A stretch of DNA of 64,000 bases from Salipaludibacillus daqingensis (lineage in GTDB: Bacteria > Bacillota > Bacilli > Bacillales > Salisediminibacteriaceae): assembly GCF_029891575.1 (NCBI RefSeq), contig NZ_JARZHF010000001.1, forward strand, positions 729,088 to 793,087, in the 5' to 3' direction. Under the pieces are notes generated by a model. That model was not told where the DNA came from, did no database searches, and saw only the letters and a program-made list of their open reading frames with translations. The position numbers were made by a program, and so were the translations under genes. Every line of letters begins with the position of its first letter. Positions within the stretch are counted from its first letter, which is position 1. This document shows positions 46,321 to 56,038 of the stretch, one piece after another.

Positions 46321-48216
46321 TTATCTATTTAGTAAACTACCAACATATCTCAAAAGGTCGTTTGCTGATGTGCTATTATAACCATGTTCATCAATCAACC
46401 TTGCAATGACTTCATTAATTTTCTTTAACTGACCTTCATCTGGTGTTTTTGTGGACGTTGTTATTTTTACTACATCTTTCAAATCAGCAAATAGTTTTTT
46501 CTGAATTGCTTCTCTTAAACGGTCATGAGACTGATAGTCGAATTTTTTTCCTTTTCGAGCATATGCTGAAATTCGAATTAAAATTTCTTCTCTAAATGCT
46601 TTTTTGGCATTTTCTGAGATCCCAATTTGTTCTTCAATTGAACGCATAAGTTTCTCATCAGGATTCATTTCTTCCCCTGTTAACGGGTCGCGCAGCTTAT
46701 TTTTATTACAATAAGCTTCAACGTTATCCAAATAATTATCCATCAGTGTTTTAGCAGACTCCTCATATGAATATACAAATGCTTTTTGAACTTCTTTTTT
46801 AGCCATCTCATCGTATTCTTTCCGAGAGATTGAGATATAGTTTAAATATCTTTCACGATCTTCATTTGAAATAGAAGCATGTTGATCTAAACCATCTTTG
46901 ATGGACCTTAATACATCTAATGCATTTATTGACGTAAGTTCTTTCCTTATAATAGCCGATGAAATTCGATTAATGACATAACGTGGATCAATTCCACCCA
47001 TACCTTCATCGGCAAATTCATTTTTTAACTCTACAACATCTTGATTATTAAATCCTTCTACATTTTGACCATCATACAATTTTAACTTCTTTAACACATC
47101 TACATCATTCTTCTGAGACTCTTTAATTCTTGTTAAAACTGTAAACGTTGCAGCAATTTTCAGAGCATGGGGTGCGATGTGAACATGAGAAATATCAGAC
47201 TCTTCAATCATTTTTTTATAAATACGTTCTTCTTCACTAATTTTCAAATTATAAGGGATAGGCATAACGATAATTCTTGAATGAAGAGCTTCATTTTTTT
47301 TATTTGAGATGAACGACTTATACTCCGCTTCATTCGTATGTGCAACAATCATTTCATCTGCGGAAATCAAGGCAAATCGACCTGCTTTGAAATTGCCTTC
47401 TTGCGTCAATGAGAGCAAATGCCACAAAAACTTTTCATCACACTTCAACATTTCTTGAAATTCCATTAATCCTCGATTAGCTTTGTTTAACTCACCATCA
47501 AACCGATAAGCTCTTGGATCTGATTCCGATCCATACTCAGCAATTGTAGAGAAATCAATACTCCCTGTTAAATCAGCTATGTCTTGAGATTTAGGGTCAG
47601 ATGGACTAAATGTACCTACCCCAACTCGCCGATCTTCAGATAAGAAAATCCGCTCCACCATGACATCTTCAATACGTCCTCCATACTCTTTTTCTAAACG
47701 CATCAGATTTAACGGTGATAAATTTCCCTCTACTCGTATTCCAAACTCATTATAGAAGTCTTTTCGCATGTGTTGAGGGATGAGATGCAATGGATCTTCA
47801 TGCATAGGGCACCCTTTAATTGCATAAACCGCTCCTTGGTCCGTTCGACTATATTTTTCTAATCCTCTTTTTAACATTGTTACTATTGTTGACTTTCCTC
47901 CACTAACCGGTCCCATTAATAATAAAATTCTCTTTTTTACATCTAATCGTTTTGCAGCTGAATGAAAGTATTCTTCCACTAATCGCTCAACAGATTCTTC
48001 TAAACCAAATATCTGGTCTTCAAAAAATAAATAACGCTTCCTGTCTCCTTCTTCCACCACTCCCGCATCTTTAATCATGTTATATATCCGAGAGTGAGCC
48101 GTTTGTGCCACCTCTGGCCTTTCTCGCAGTATCTCTAAATAATCAGCAAACGTACCTTCCCACCTTAATTCTTCTTGTTCTTCACGATAGCCTTGAATTT
48201 TGTTAATGATATCCAT
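46321..48216 (-). CDS. prkA: PrkA, AAA+ protease/serine kinase of sporulation
   Basis: This 631-residue protein has the normal length of PrkA. The N-terminal AAA+ part has Walker A GPVSGGKST (near 104) and the C-terminal part resembles a kinase-like domain. In B. subtilis it is made in the mother cell and helps late sporulation; kinase activity and, more recently, ATP-dependent protease activity have been described. GGAAGGGGGATAAG precedes the ATG. Confidence 0.95.
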   Translation of the reverse strand: MDIINKIQGYREEQEELRWEGTFADYLEILRERPEVAQTAHSRIYNMIKDAGVVEEGDRKRYLFFEDQIFGLEESVERLVEEYFHSAAKRLDVKKRILLLMGPVSGGKSTIVTMLKRGLEKYSRTDQGAVYAIKGCPMHEDPLHLIPQHMRKDFYNEFGIRVEGNLSPLNLMRLEKEYGGRIEDVMVERIFLSEDRRVGVGTFSPSDPKSQDIADLTGSIDFSTIAEYGSESDPRAYRFDGELNKANRGLMEFQEMLKCDEKFLWHLLSLTQEGNFKAGRFALISADEMIVAHTNEAEYKSFISNKKNEALHSRIIVMPIPYNLKISEEERIYKKMIEESDISHVHIAPHALKIAATFTVLTRIKESQKNDVDVLKKLKLYDGQNVEGFNNQDVVELKNEFADEGMGGIDPRYVINRISSAIIRKELTSINALDVLRSIKDGLDQHASISNEDRERYLNYISISRKEYDEMAKKEVQKAFVYSYEESAKTLMDNYLDNVEAYCNKNKLRDPLTGEEMNPDEKLMRSIEEQIGISENAKKAFREEILIRISAYARKGKKFDYQSHDRLREAIQKKLFADLKDVVKITTSTKTPDEGQLKKINEVIARLIDEHGYNSTSANDLLRYVGSLLNR

Positions 48217-48376
48217 CTTATCCCCCTTCCCACAACAACCTTGGTTCTTTTAAAGGATGTCATGGTACATCTTATGCACTTACCTAGAAAACGATGTTAA
48301 AAGATAAGTTATGATGATTCCCTTTCAACTATTTGAAAACAAGAGTAAAATAAAAATATAACTTCAAGAGGGTGTT

Positions 48377-50257
48377 GTGACATTCATGCGGATATTGATC
48401 GGAAACGTATTTATATTATTTTTTATCAGCTTCTTTACATTGCTATTTATAGAAACGACAAAAGAACTTTCTTCTGCCCAATCTTTACACCAAGTATTAG
48501 ATGAATCTATTGAATTAGAGAAAATCACACTTTCTAGTAACAGTCTCGTTCTAGACAAAAATGGCAACACCATTTCAGATATTTACTCTAGTGAAAATCG
48601 GATTCATTTATCCTATGAGGATATTCCATCATCTGTATTAGAGGCATTTATCGCTGCAGAGGATCACTCGTTTTACGAGCACCACGGTTTTGATATGTCA
48701 GGGATTGCAAGAGCTTTTCTTGTTAACTTACAATCACAAAGTGTGGAACAAGGTGGAAGTACAGTGACTCAGCAGTTAGCTCGTAATCTATATTTGTCTC
48801 ACTCGCAAACATATGAACGTAAGCTAACAGAATTACTTTATTCCTATCATTTAGAAAGAGTTTTTACAAAACAGGAAATCTTAGAAATGTACATTAACAC
48901 CGTCTACTTTGCAAACGGTGTATATGGTATGGAAGCAGCTAGTCAATATTATTTTGACCAAACAATTGAAGAACTTTCTATCGCTGAAATTGCATTTCTT
49001 AGTGCCATACCTAATAACCCAACACATTATGACCCGTTGAAAAATTCTGAACTGACACATGAGCGTAAGAAGTGGATTCTATTACAGATGCTCAATCAAG
49101 AATTCATTGATGAAGAAACTTATCATGACGCCAAATCGGAAGAAATTACGATTTATTCATTTGAGAAACAAGATCAATTTCCTGATTACACAACATATGT
49201 TTTTTATGAACTACAACAACTTATTTCAAAAGAAGAAGGATATAAAAAACGTTTACGTGCTGCTTCATCAGCAGAAGAACGCTCAGCGATTCGCGAAACT
49301 ATACAAAATCGTGTCGATCAGCTTCTAGCAAGCGGCATTACTATCGATACAGCATTAGACCCTAAAGCTCAATCTCATGCTGTATCTACTATCAATCACT
49401 ATTTAGGAGACACTGGTATACAAGGAGCCACTTCTATTATTGATCACGAGAAGGGAGAAATAGTAGCCATCACCGGAGGCGTTTCTTATAATAAATTTGA
49501 TTTCCATAGGGGATTTCAAGCTTATAGACAACCTGGATCTGCAATTAAACCTTTGCTCGTTTTCGCACCTCTTCTTGAAGAAACAAAATTAAATAGAAGT
49601 TCGATCATTGACGCAAGTCCAATTAATAGAGGGAATTATGAACCTAAGAATTTTGGTGGCGCAATTTACGGAAAAGTGACGTTGGAAGAAGCATTTAAGA
49701 ATTCCTATAACACTGCCGCTGTCAGAATGTTCGATATGATAGGGGTTGAAACAGGATTTGATTACTTTAATCAATTCGACTTTAATCAAATTAGCTCAAA
49801 TGATTATCGTCTTCCTTCTGCTTTAGGTGGGTTAACAAATGGTGTAACCGTTAATGAGCTAACACAAGCTTACTCTGTTTTTGCTACTCAAGGGGTATAT
49901 CGCTCCCCTAAAGCAATTCGTCAAGTGACAGACTTAGATGGGAATATCTTGTACACCTGGGAAAGTGAAGACAAAGAAGTGTGGGAGCAATCTACGGTGG
50001 AAGAAATGAAGACGATGTTACGTTCTGTGGTTTCAAGTGGTACAGGAACTGCTGCTCATTTCACCGGGTCTAATTACGTAGGTGGTAAAACTGGAACAAC
50101 TAATGATTTCCATGATTTATGGTTTGTTGGTTCGAGTGATCGATATACGACAGGTTTATGGGTGGGGAAAGATGATCCTTCTTCCATTTATGTACAAAGT
50201 CAAAATAACCTCCATACTAGGCTTTGGAGTGACATAATGAAAGAACTAAACCAGTAG
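48377..50257 (+). CDS. Class A penicillin-binding protein
   Basis: This roughly 626-residue enzyme polymerises and crosslinks peptidoglycan. After one membrane anchor (about 5-25) comes the glycosyltransferase domain with EDHSFYEHHGFD (near 95) and GGSTVTQQLARNLYL (near 118), then the transpeptidase domain with the active-site SAIK (near 389), SYN (near 439) and KTGTT (near 568). The size fits PbpF/PbpG/PBP1-like proteins; which one is unclear. I kept the GTG at 48377; an ATG at 48386, 13 bases behind AGAGG, is also possible. It diverges from prkA. Confidence 0.9.
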   Translation: MTFMRILIGNVFILFFISFFTLLFIETTKELSSAQSLHQVLDESIELEKITLSSNSLVLDKNGNTISDIYSSENRIHLSYEDIPSSVLEAFIAAEDHSFYEHHGFDMSGIARAFLVNLQSQSVEQGGSTVTQQLARNLYLSHSQTYERKLTELLYSYHLERVFTKQEILEMYINTVYFANGVYGMEAASQYYFDQTIEELSIAEIAFLSAIPNNPTHYDPLKNSELTHERKKWILLQMLNQEFIDEETYHDAKSEEITIYSFEKQDQFPDYTTYVFYELQQLISKEEGYKKRLRAASSAEERSAIRETIQNRVDQLLASGITIDTALDPKAQSHAVSTINHYLGDTGIQGATSIIDHEKGEIVAITGGVSYNKFDFHRGFQAYRQPGSAIKPLLVFAPLLEETKLNRSSIIDASPINRGNYEPKNFGGAIYGKVTLEEAFKNSYNTAAVRMFDMIGVETGFDYFNQFDFNQISSNDYRLPSALGGLTNGVTVNELTQAYSVFATQGVYRSPKAIRQVTDLDGNILYTWESEDKEVWEQSTVEEMKTMLRSVVSSGTGTAAHFTGSNYVGGKTGTTNDFHDLWFVGSSDRYTTGLWVGKDDPSSIYVQSQNNLHTRLWSDIMKELNQ

Positions 50258-50276
50258 AGATATTCTCTACTGGTTT
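50248..50276 (+). terminator. PBP gene terminator
   Basis: The 13-pair stem AAACCAGTAGAGA / TCTCTACTGGTTT overlaps the stop codon of the gene. Confidence 0.85.
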
Positions 50277-50290
50277 TACATTTCCTTTTT

Positions 50291-50848
50291 TTATATAGGC
50301 AAACTTGCAATTAAGCTGTTGTAAAGTTTCACAACTGCGTAAACAATTGCGATACCAAAGGCAAACCAAAAAAAGAGGTGAAAGAATATGAGGGCAATTA
50401 ATGCTGGAGCAGATAATGAATCACTTACTTTGTAGATAAAAAAAATAAAGTAACTAAAACAAGCTATAGCAAAAACACTCAACAGCAAAAGAATATCGAT
50501 GGAGGCAATAATCGAGAAAATTCCTCCGATTAAAAATATCCATGCCCCTCTTCTTACATTTTTTAAATCCGTCCCTTCTTCGTCTTTCGAAAAAAACAAA
50601 AGTGACAGTTCATTTACTGTATTCGCAATTAATTTAAGTGCTGCAAACAACATAAAGAAAAATAACCAAAGCACAAACAGGAGTGCAAGATGAATGCCTC
50701 TTTCAGAGAAAAATTCGATCATACCACTATATAAGCCGATGTTTTTTAAATAAGATATTGACAATCTTTCCGTATAAATAGAAAAGGCCAAACTAAATAA
50801 AATAATTGATATCAAAGGGAAATGACTTGTTAAATACATATTTTTCAT
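50291..50848 (-). CDS. YufK-like membrane protein (DUF5366)
   Basis: This 185-residue protein has about five membrane segments and is rich in Phe, Leu and Ile. It resembles B. subtilis YufK in length and pattern, but I recall this family less well. Its function is unknown. AGGAGTTATGAA precedes the ATG. Confidence 0.65.
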   Translation of the reverse strand: MKNMYLTSHFPLISIILFSLAFSIYTERLSISYLKNIGLYSGMIEFFSERGIHLALLFVLWLFFFMLFAALKLIANTVNELSLLFFSKDEEGTDLKNVRRGAWIFLIGGIFSIIASIDILLLLSVFAIACFSYFIFFIYKVSDSLSAPALIALIFFHLFFWFAFGIAIVYAVVKLYNSLIASLPI

Positions 50849-50897
50849 TTCATAACTCCTGGCTGTTGCTGTAATTTATGTAACGATTATCGAACGA

Positions 50898-50923
50898 ACA
50901 ACCGAGTGAAATCACTCGGTTGT
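50898..50923 (-). terminator. Stem-loop after the monooxygenase gene
   Basis: ACAACCGAGTGA / TCACTCGGTTGT form a nearly perfect palindrome just after the gene at 50943. There is no strong T-run, so termination is uncertain. Confidence 0.55.
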
Positions 50924-50942
50924 CATGATTACTTACCTTACC

Positions 50943-51248
50943 TTATAAGTGATGAATAGCTTCGTAAGCGTAAATCTTATTCCCAGAAGTTGGGCTTTTA
51001 TCTAAATTATCTCTTCGTTTTTTGTGAGCATGTTTAAATGCATCACTGTTAATCCAGTTTTCATAATCTTCTTTCGTCTTCCATTTAGTCAAGACAATTT
51101 GGAAGTTCTCATCTTCTTCAGGACTTAAGAACATGAAATCTAGACATCCGGGTACTTGTTCCATTTTCTTATTACTTTCGGCAAAACGATTTGCTACGTT
51201 TTCTCGTCCATCCACAGGTACGTGAAGTTCATTCATAACAACATACAT
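50943..51248 (-). CDS. Antibiotic biosynthesis monooxygenase-fold protein (HmoA/IsdG-like)
   Basis: This 101-residue protein has the dimeric alpha-beta barrel fold of ABM/IsdG proteins, with VPGCLDFMFLSPEED (near 32) and WKTKEDYENWINSDAFKHAHKKR near 56-78. The His in AFKHAHKK suggests haem binding, as in haem-degrading monooxygenases such as HmoA. AAAGGAGGTTTTC precedes the ATG. No haem uptake gene is nearby. Confidence 0.78.
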   Translation of the reverse strand: MYVVMNELHVPVDGRENVANRFAESNKKMEQVPGCLDFMFLSPEEDENFQIVLTKWKTKEDYENWINSDAFKHAHKKRRDNLDKSPTSGNKIYAYEAIHHL

Positions 51249-51399
51249 TAGTGAAAACCTCCTTTTCCTACATCTATTATACGATAATGACCTGTGATTT
51301 CAAAGATTTACCTTTCCACAGTTAATATGGTGGAATCCTTTCTTTCATTATTAAAAAATGGTATATTTGAATGTAGATAACATCGAAGGGGGCATTGTA

Positions 51400-51489
51400 A
51401 TGGGACTACTTTTGATTTTAGGAGTTTGTTTAGCATTCCTAGTAGCCATTTTCACCGCTGGATATGATTCGAATCCACATAAAAATTAA
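51400..51489 (+). CDS. 29-residue single-helix membrane peptide
   Basis: This small frame encodes a hydrophobic helix (LLLILGVCLAFLVAIFTAG) followed by YDSNPHKN. AAGGGGGC lies six bases before the ATG, and a strong terminator follows the stop, so it looks like a complete gene. Its pattern resembles small Bacillus membrane peptides such as YtzI, without certainty. Confidence 0.65.
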   Translation: MGLLLILGVCLAFLVAIFTAGYDSNPHKN

Positions 51490-51495
51490 ATAGAA

Positions 51496-51530
51496 AAATA
51501 AGCCATGAATCAATGATTCATGGCTTATTT
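51496..51530. terminator. Bidirectional terminator
   Basis: The 16-pair stem AAATAAGCCATGAATC / GATTCATGGCTTATTT with a three-base loop serves the 29-residue peptide gene and the convergent trmL. Confidence 0.88.
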
Positions 51531-51533
51531 ATA

Positions 51534-52007
51534 TTATTTTAGTGCGCTAAATACTTGCTGTCTTAGTGCTTCATATACGACAATTGCAGCTGTATTTGAA
51601 AGATTTAACGAACGAATTTTATCTGTTTGTGGGATACGGAAGCAGCGATCTTGATATTGCTCCGTTAATTCTTCCGGTAATCCTTTCGTTTCTTTACCAA
51701 AAACAAAGAAATAGTCTTTATCCATTTGACTATAATCAAATTCATGATAATGCTTTTTTCCTATTGTTTCAATAAAGAAAAATTCCCCATTAGGAAATCG
51801 TTTGAATAGCTCATCAATTGTATCATAATGATTCACATTTACGTTTGGCCAATAATCACACCCTGCTCTTTTAAGCATTCGATCATCTGTCGAAAAACCA
51901 AGTGGATGGATTAAATGCAATCCTGTATTCGTTCCTGCGCAAGTTCTTGCAATATTACCGGTGTTGGCTGGTATTTCTGGTTCGTGCAAAACAACATGCA
52001 ATCCCAA
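51534..52007 (-). CDS. trmL: tRNA (cytidine/uridine-2'-O-)-methyltransferase
   Basis: This roughly 157-residue SPOUT methyltransferase modifies the wobble base of tRNA-Leu. It matches B. subtilis CspR: LHVVLHEPEIPANTGNIARTC at the start, HLIHPLGFSTDDRMLKRAG, FVFGKETKGLP and SLNLSNTAAIVVYEALRQ. I chose the TTG at 52007, eight bases behind GAGGTG, because it aligns with CspR; a GTG at 52019 is the alternative. Confidence 0.93.
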   Translation of the reverse strand: MGLHVVLHEPEIPANTGNIARTCAGTNTGLHLIHPLGFSTDDRMLKRAGCDYWPNVNVNHYDTIDELFKRFPNGEFFFIETIGKKHYHEFDYSQMDKDYFFVFGKETKGLPEELTEQYQDRCFRIPQTDKIRSLNLSNTAAIVVYEALRQQVFSALK

Positions 52008-52095
52008 AGCTTTTTTCACCTCATTTTATCTTCGCTTCCAATCTCCAAACGTTATCTTACCATGTCTTTTCTGTAAAAGAAAGAAGCCTCTACCC

Positions 52096-52623
52096 TTAAG
52101 TTGAGACTTCAAGTGTATAAATGAATTTTCTTAGCTCTTCCGTTGATATTTCCTTTCCTATCAACTGATAATTTGGAACATTGCCATTAATATCAACAAA
52201 CAAATCTTTTTTTGAAACAAACGTATATTGTACTGTTGGAGTCGGCTCTTTAAAATATGCTAATTCTCCCACAAAATCGTACACTTCAATAACTTCTTGC
52301 CTTTGCTCAATACGGTCATTTGTTGGTTCACTAGAAATCACATGTTTACGAAGTTCTTCAATATCTAAGCCTTGTATATTTTGGTCTTGTATAAGCTCTA
52401 TTCGCCCATCTTGATTATTTATAAAACTAGTAACAAGAAGGTTATCCTCAAAGATCGTTTCTTCTATCGTCCAGTTTTCTAACATCGTTTCTGGAAATAA
52501 AACAGGAAAAGGTAACTCTCGTTTCGCCTGAGATAACGTTGCATCTGCTTGGGTACAAGCAATAACAACAAACATAACACTAATAGTTAGAACTCCTATT
52601 TTTTTTAAATGGAATGAACTCAT
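52096..52623 (-). CDS. Lipoprotein of unknown function
   Basis: This roughly 175-residue protein has a signal peptide with lipobox VVIAC (Cys about 23). The exported part (FPVLFPETMLENWTIEE, IEVYDFVGELAYFKE) resembles DUF4367-type domains, but I am unsure. I chose the ATG at 52623 behind a GGGTG. It lies between trmL and yhbB, on the same strand as both. Confidence 0.7.
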   Translation of the reverse strand: MSSFHLKKIGVLTISVMFVVIACTQADATLSQAKRELPFPVLFPETMLENWTIEETIFEDNLLVTSFINNQDGRIELIQDQNIQGLDIEELRKHVISSEPTNDRIEQRQEVIEVYDFVGELAYFKEPTPTVQYTFVSKKDLFVDINGNVPNYQLIGKEISTEELRKFIYTLEVST

Positions 52624-52827
52624 TATCAACACCCGTAACTTTCAACTATTATTTATTAGATATCGTTCAGTATTGATTATGAAACATCAACACTAAGCTT
52701 TAACATAGATTTTTATTAAGTCGTTTACTCCAATTATTTTAAAAAATATCAAAAATTATGAAGAAATCTCAAATAATTATATCATACTCATGTTTCTATT
52801 TTTGAGTGTCAAAAGAATGAAGTCCGT

Positions 52828-53766
52828 TTATCCATTCATAGTCCCATCTACGATATGGAAATATTTATATTGAATACTTGGTGTCCATGCTGACGAATCT
52901 TCATAAGACCAATATCGCATACGACTATTTGTCGTATGTGCATTCACTAAAGGCATATGATCCGCATCTTTATCAACAACGATGGTTGTATGTTGCCAAT
53001 TACCATCTCCGTTGAAGTCATAACAAATCACATCACCTTTCATAAGTTCTTTAGGTGAAGATACTTCTTTTGCCCTAAGTCCTTTTTGCGATCCGCTTAA
53101 AAACCATCGAAGCGAATGAGCCACTGCCCAACTGAAACTCCATTGGTTGCCGGTGAACCACCACCCGCTGCTTCTATCTGGTTCACCACGCATCGGTGCT
53201 CCTGCTTCTTTTAAACATTGTGAAATATAATTAGTACAATCATTCTCAAATTGACGATAATCCGGATTATAATCATCCCACCATCTTTCAGCATACCTTA
53301 CTGCTGCTAAACGATCGAATTCATACCTAACTTGCCTAAAAGAATCTCGTTTGTAGTATTTTCTTGCCATTTCTTGAACTTTTTTTTCTAGTTTATTTTC
53401 AAGACCATCTGGAAAAACGAGATAGTCGTCAATCAATTGTGTCTTATCTTCTATTACAGCTCTTCGATATTGTTGTTGTGTTTCAAGATAGATTTTTCCT
53501 TTTTGGTTCATTAATTGCTCAATGGTTAACAAATAGTCTACTTTCATTCTTGAAGAAAGGTTTTGCGTTTTTATTATTTCCCCTTGAACAATGTTCTTTA
53601 AAACTTCTGCCTTTCTCTCTTTTATTGTTTTTATTTTTCTATCCGTTGCATGAAAGTCACTCTCTCGAATAAACCATTCATCTAAATGCCCTTCCATTTC
53701 TTCATCGAAATAAGCGGAGCAACATTTTTCCCAATAATTTTTCAATAAATTAATAGCTTCATTCAT
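52828..53766 (-). CDS. yhbB: Putative amidase (Amidase_6 domain), YhbB-like
   Basis: This 312-residue protein has a helical N-terminal part (about 1-140) and a C-terminal NlpC-like amidase domain. The catalytic Cys is in ENDCTNYISQCL (near 178), the His in GNWQHTTIVVD (near 258) and HTTNSRMRYWS follows. It matches YhbB of B. subtilis in layout and in position near queG and trmL. No signal peptide is visible. Confidence 0.85.
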   Translation of the reverse strand: MNEAINLLKNYWEKCCSAYFDEEMEGHLDEWFIRESDFHATDRKIKTIKERKAEVLKNIVQGEIIKTQNLSSRMKVDYLLTIEQLMNQKGKIYLETQQQYRRAVIEDKTQLIDDYLVFPDGLENKLEKKVQEMARKYYKRDSFRQVRYEFDRLAAVRYAERWWDDYNPDYRQFENDCTNYISQCLKEAGAPMRGEPDRSSGWWFTGNQWSFSWAVAHSLRWFLSGSQKGLRAKEVSSPKELMKGDVICYDFNGDGNWQHTTIVVDKDADHMPLVNAHTTNSRMRYWSYEDSSAWTPSIQYKYFHIVDGTMNG

Positions 53767-53872
53767 ATGATCCCCTCCATTCTATATCATGTTATTCATG
53801 AGTGAGAGGGATTCATGCCAATAAGTTCTTTCTATTTGAATTGCTTGCTTAATGATAACTTGTCCTACAAAA

Positions 53873-53905
53873 ATCCTCATTGCTATAATAAATAGCAATG
53901 AGGAT
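53873..53905 (-). terminator. ogt terminator
   Basis: The 14-pair stem ATCCTCATTGCTAT / ATAGCAATGAGGAT with a five-base loop is followed by T on the minus strand. Confidence 0.85.
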
Positions 53906-53929
53906 GAATTTTAACGAACATAAATAAAC

Positions 53930-54463
53930 TTAAGAGGACATTTTTTTATAGGAACCTTCTAGTTTTAATAAGACTTCTTTTTTATCTAAACCACCACCGT
54001 AACCAACCATCGATCCATTTGATCCGATTACTCTATGACAAGGTACAATAATTGGCACGGGATTTTGATTATTCGCCCCACCTATCGCTCTGACAGCTTT
54101 AGGAGCTCCAATTTCCGCAGCAATTTGTTTATACGATTTCGTTACACCATAAGGAATATTTGCTACTTTATCCCAAACTAACTTTTGAAATTTCGTTCCA
54201 ATAAGATCTAACGGTAAGTCGAAATTTTCTCTCTCCGCTGAAAAATACTCAGATAGTTGACGCTTTGCCTCTAGCAATGGAACCTCATCATTTTTCAACT
54301 CGCCATTCAATTGTAACTTATTCAGTTTCCTTTCCATAGACGAATATGAGCTCTTCACTGAACCGAATTCGATAAAACAAATCCCTTGATTAGATGTTGC
54401 CAAAGTGATAGCTCCTATAGGACTTTCCATTTCAGTAAAATAAATATACGGACGTTTAGACAT
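53930..54463 (-). CDS. ogt: Methylated-DNA-protein-cysteine methyltransferase
   Basis: This roughly 177-residue DNA repair protein takes the methyl group from O6-methylguanine onto a Cys. The active site IIVPCHRVIGSNG (near 144) and GVTKSYKQIAAEIG are clear. The second ATG at 54463 lies at a better distance from AAGGAGG than the first at 54466. It is 28 bases behind queG. Confidence 0.94.
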   Translation of the reverse strand: MSKRPYIYFTEMESPIGAITLATSNQGICFIEFGSVKSSYSSMERKLNKLQLNGELKNDEVPLLEAKRQLSEYFSAERENFDLPLDLIGTKFQKLVWDKVANIPYGVTKSYKQIAAEIGAPKAVRAIGGANNQNPVPIIVPCHRVIGSNGSMVGYGGGLDKKEVLLKLEGSYKKMSS

Positions 54464-54491
54464 CATAGCCCTCCTTCAGTTCAGATAATAA

Positions 54492-55667
54492 TTACTGAAC
54501 TTCTTTCATTGTTTCCATTTTCATCTCAACTGAGATTTCGATTTTTTCTATTGCTTTTTTAATTTCTTCCATAACTTCAATCACATTTTCTTTATTTTTA
54601 GCCTCTAAAAGCTCCGCCTTTACTTCTTCATTCTGTGAGATTTCAGCCAATGCCCAAGCAGAAGTTCCTCGTATGACGGGGCGAGGGTCTTTGTGTAATA
54701 GTTCATATAATGAAGGTAAAGCCTCTTTTTCTTTATAATGGGCAAGAGCAATGATTGCATTTCGTTGGATTGGTTTTTTACCTCTCCATGAACCAGATAT
54801 TTTTCCAAACCTTTCTTTGAATTGACGATTACTAATCGTTAACAAAGGTAACAATGTTGGTTTGACTATTTCTGGATCAGGTTCCATCTCTGGATGATGA
54901 TTGGCATTTTTCCCTTTGTTTTCTGGACATACGACTTGGCATGTATCACAGCCGTATAAACGATTTCCTATCTTCTTACGATATCTCTCAGGTAACATGT
55001 CTTTTGTTTGGGTTAAAAAGGCTATACATTTATTTGAATCTAATTGTCCACCTTGAATAAGAGCGCCTGTTGGACAAGCATCCACACATTTGTTACAAGA
55101 TCCACACTGATCAAACATCGGCGTATCTTCTTGCAAATTAACAGTTGTAATCATCTCTCCTAAATACACGTAGGAACCGAATTCCGGAGTGATGATAGCA
55201 CAGTTTTTTCCACTCCACCCAATACCAGCACGTTCTGCCACAGCACGATCTGATAATTCTCCTGTATCAACCATTGATTTAGAGATAACATCTGGAACTT
55301 TTTCAACTAGAAACTCTTCCAACAATTTTAATTTCCGTCGCAAAATATGATGATAATCTTCTCCCCACGACGCTCGACAAAAGATACCTCGCCGGTCCCC
55401 TTTTTTTGACTGAGGAGCTGCTTTCATTTTTGATGGATAGGCAAGGGCGATGGAAATGATCGTTTTCGCTTCTGGTAAAAGAAGACCTGGTTTCGTTCTT
55501 TCATCTATTGTACCTTTCTCGAACCCAGATTGATAACTAAGTTCCTGTTGATATTTTAACCTTGCCTTCATCGTTACGAAAGGATCTGCCGAAGCAAATC
55601 CAATTTTATCTATGCCTATACGCTTACTATATGCAATTAACTCTTCTTTTAACTGGGTATTTGCCAC
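54492..55667 (-). CDS. queG: Epoxyqueuosine reductase
   Basis: This roughly 391-residue enzyme makes queuosine in tRNA in the last step, with cobalamin and two [4Fe-4S] clusters. Cluster motifs are CGSCNKCVDACPTGAL (near 190) and CDTCQVVCPENKG (near 240); MVDTGELSDRAVAERAGIGW is typical. A HEAT-like tail ends the protein. I chose the GTG at 55667, behind GAAGGTG, which aligns with B. subtilis YhbA; an upstream ATG is possible. Confidence 0.94.
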   Translation of the reverse strand: MANTQLKEELIAYSKRIGIDKIGFASADPFVTMKARLKYQQELSYQSGFEKGTIDERTKPGLLLPEAKTIISIALAYPSKMKAAPQSKKGDRRGIFCRASWGEDYHHILRRKLKLLEEFLVEKVPDVISKSMVDTGELSDRAVAERAGIGWSGKNCAIITPEFGSYVYLGEMITTVNLQEDTPMFDQCGSCNKCVDACPTGALIQGGQLDSNKCIAFLTQTKDMLPERYRKKIGNRLYGCDTCQVVCPENKGKNANHHPEMEPDPEIVKPTLLPLLTISNRQFKERFGKISGSWRGKKPIQRNAIIALAHYKEKEALPSLYELLHKDPRPVIRGTSAWALAEISQNEEVKAELLEAKNKENVIEVMEEIKKAIEKIEISVEMKMETMKEVQ

Positions 55668-55741
55668 GGTTTCACCTTCTTTCATAATTTTTCTTAAATA
55701 CATCAGTTATTATGCTTATTTAGTTAGTCGTTAAACATACG

Positions 55742-55779
55742 AAAAAGTAGCGCTCCTAGTGACAGAAACACTACTTTTT
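55742..55779 (-). terminator. tRNA-Gly terminator
   Basis: AAAAAGTAG / CTACTTTTT pairs around a 20-base loop between tRNA-Gly and queG, with T-run on the minus strand. Confidence 0.7.
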
Positions 55780-55810
55780 ATTTTAGTTTAATTGTATCTT
55801 CATAAAAAAT

Positions 55811-55884
55811 TGGAGCGGGTGATGGGAATCGAACCCACATCATCAGCTTGGAAGGCTGAGGTTTTACCACTAAACTACACCCGC
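55811..55884 (-). tRNA. tRNA-Gly (TCC)
   Basis: The 74-base gene folds as a full cloverleaf with acceptor GCGGGTG / CACCCGC, anticodon TCC and encoded CCA. Its 5' half is repeated twice more to the right. Confidence 0.95.
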
Positions 55885-56007
55885 ATTTATTATGTTCTAG
55901 TCCTCTGAATCATTGGACAATCTTCCATGCTTCTTCCTCTGATAGCTTTGCTTTGATGATTATCCGTCGAAGCAACTCGCAGCATTCTCGACGATGGAAT
56001 TGCTCGT

Positions 56008-56038
56008 GGCTGAGGTTTTACCACTAAACTACACCCGC
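56008..56038 (-). pseudogene. Truncated tRNA-Gly, 5' half (copy 2)
   Basis: These 31 bases are identical to the 5' half of tRNA-Gly(TCC) up to the anticodon stem. The 3' half is replaced by spacer, so no cloverleaf can form. Confidence 0.9.
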
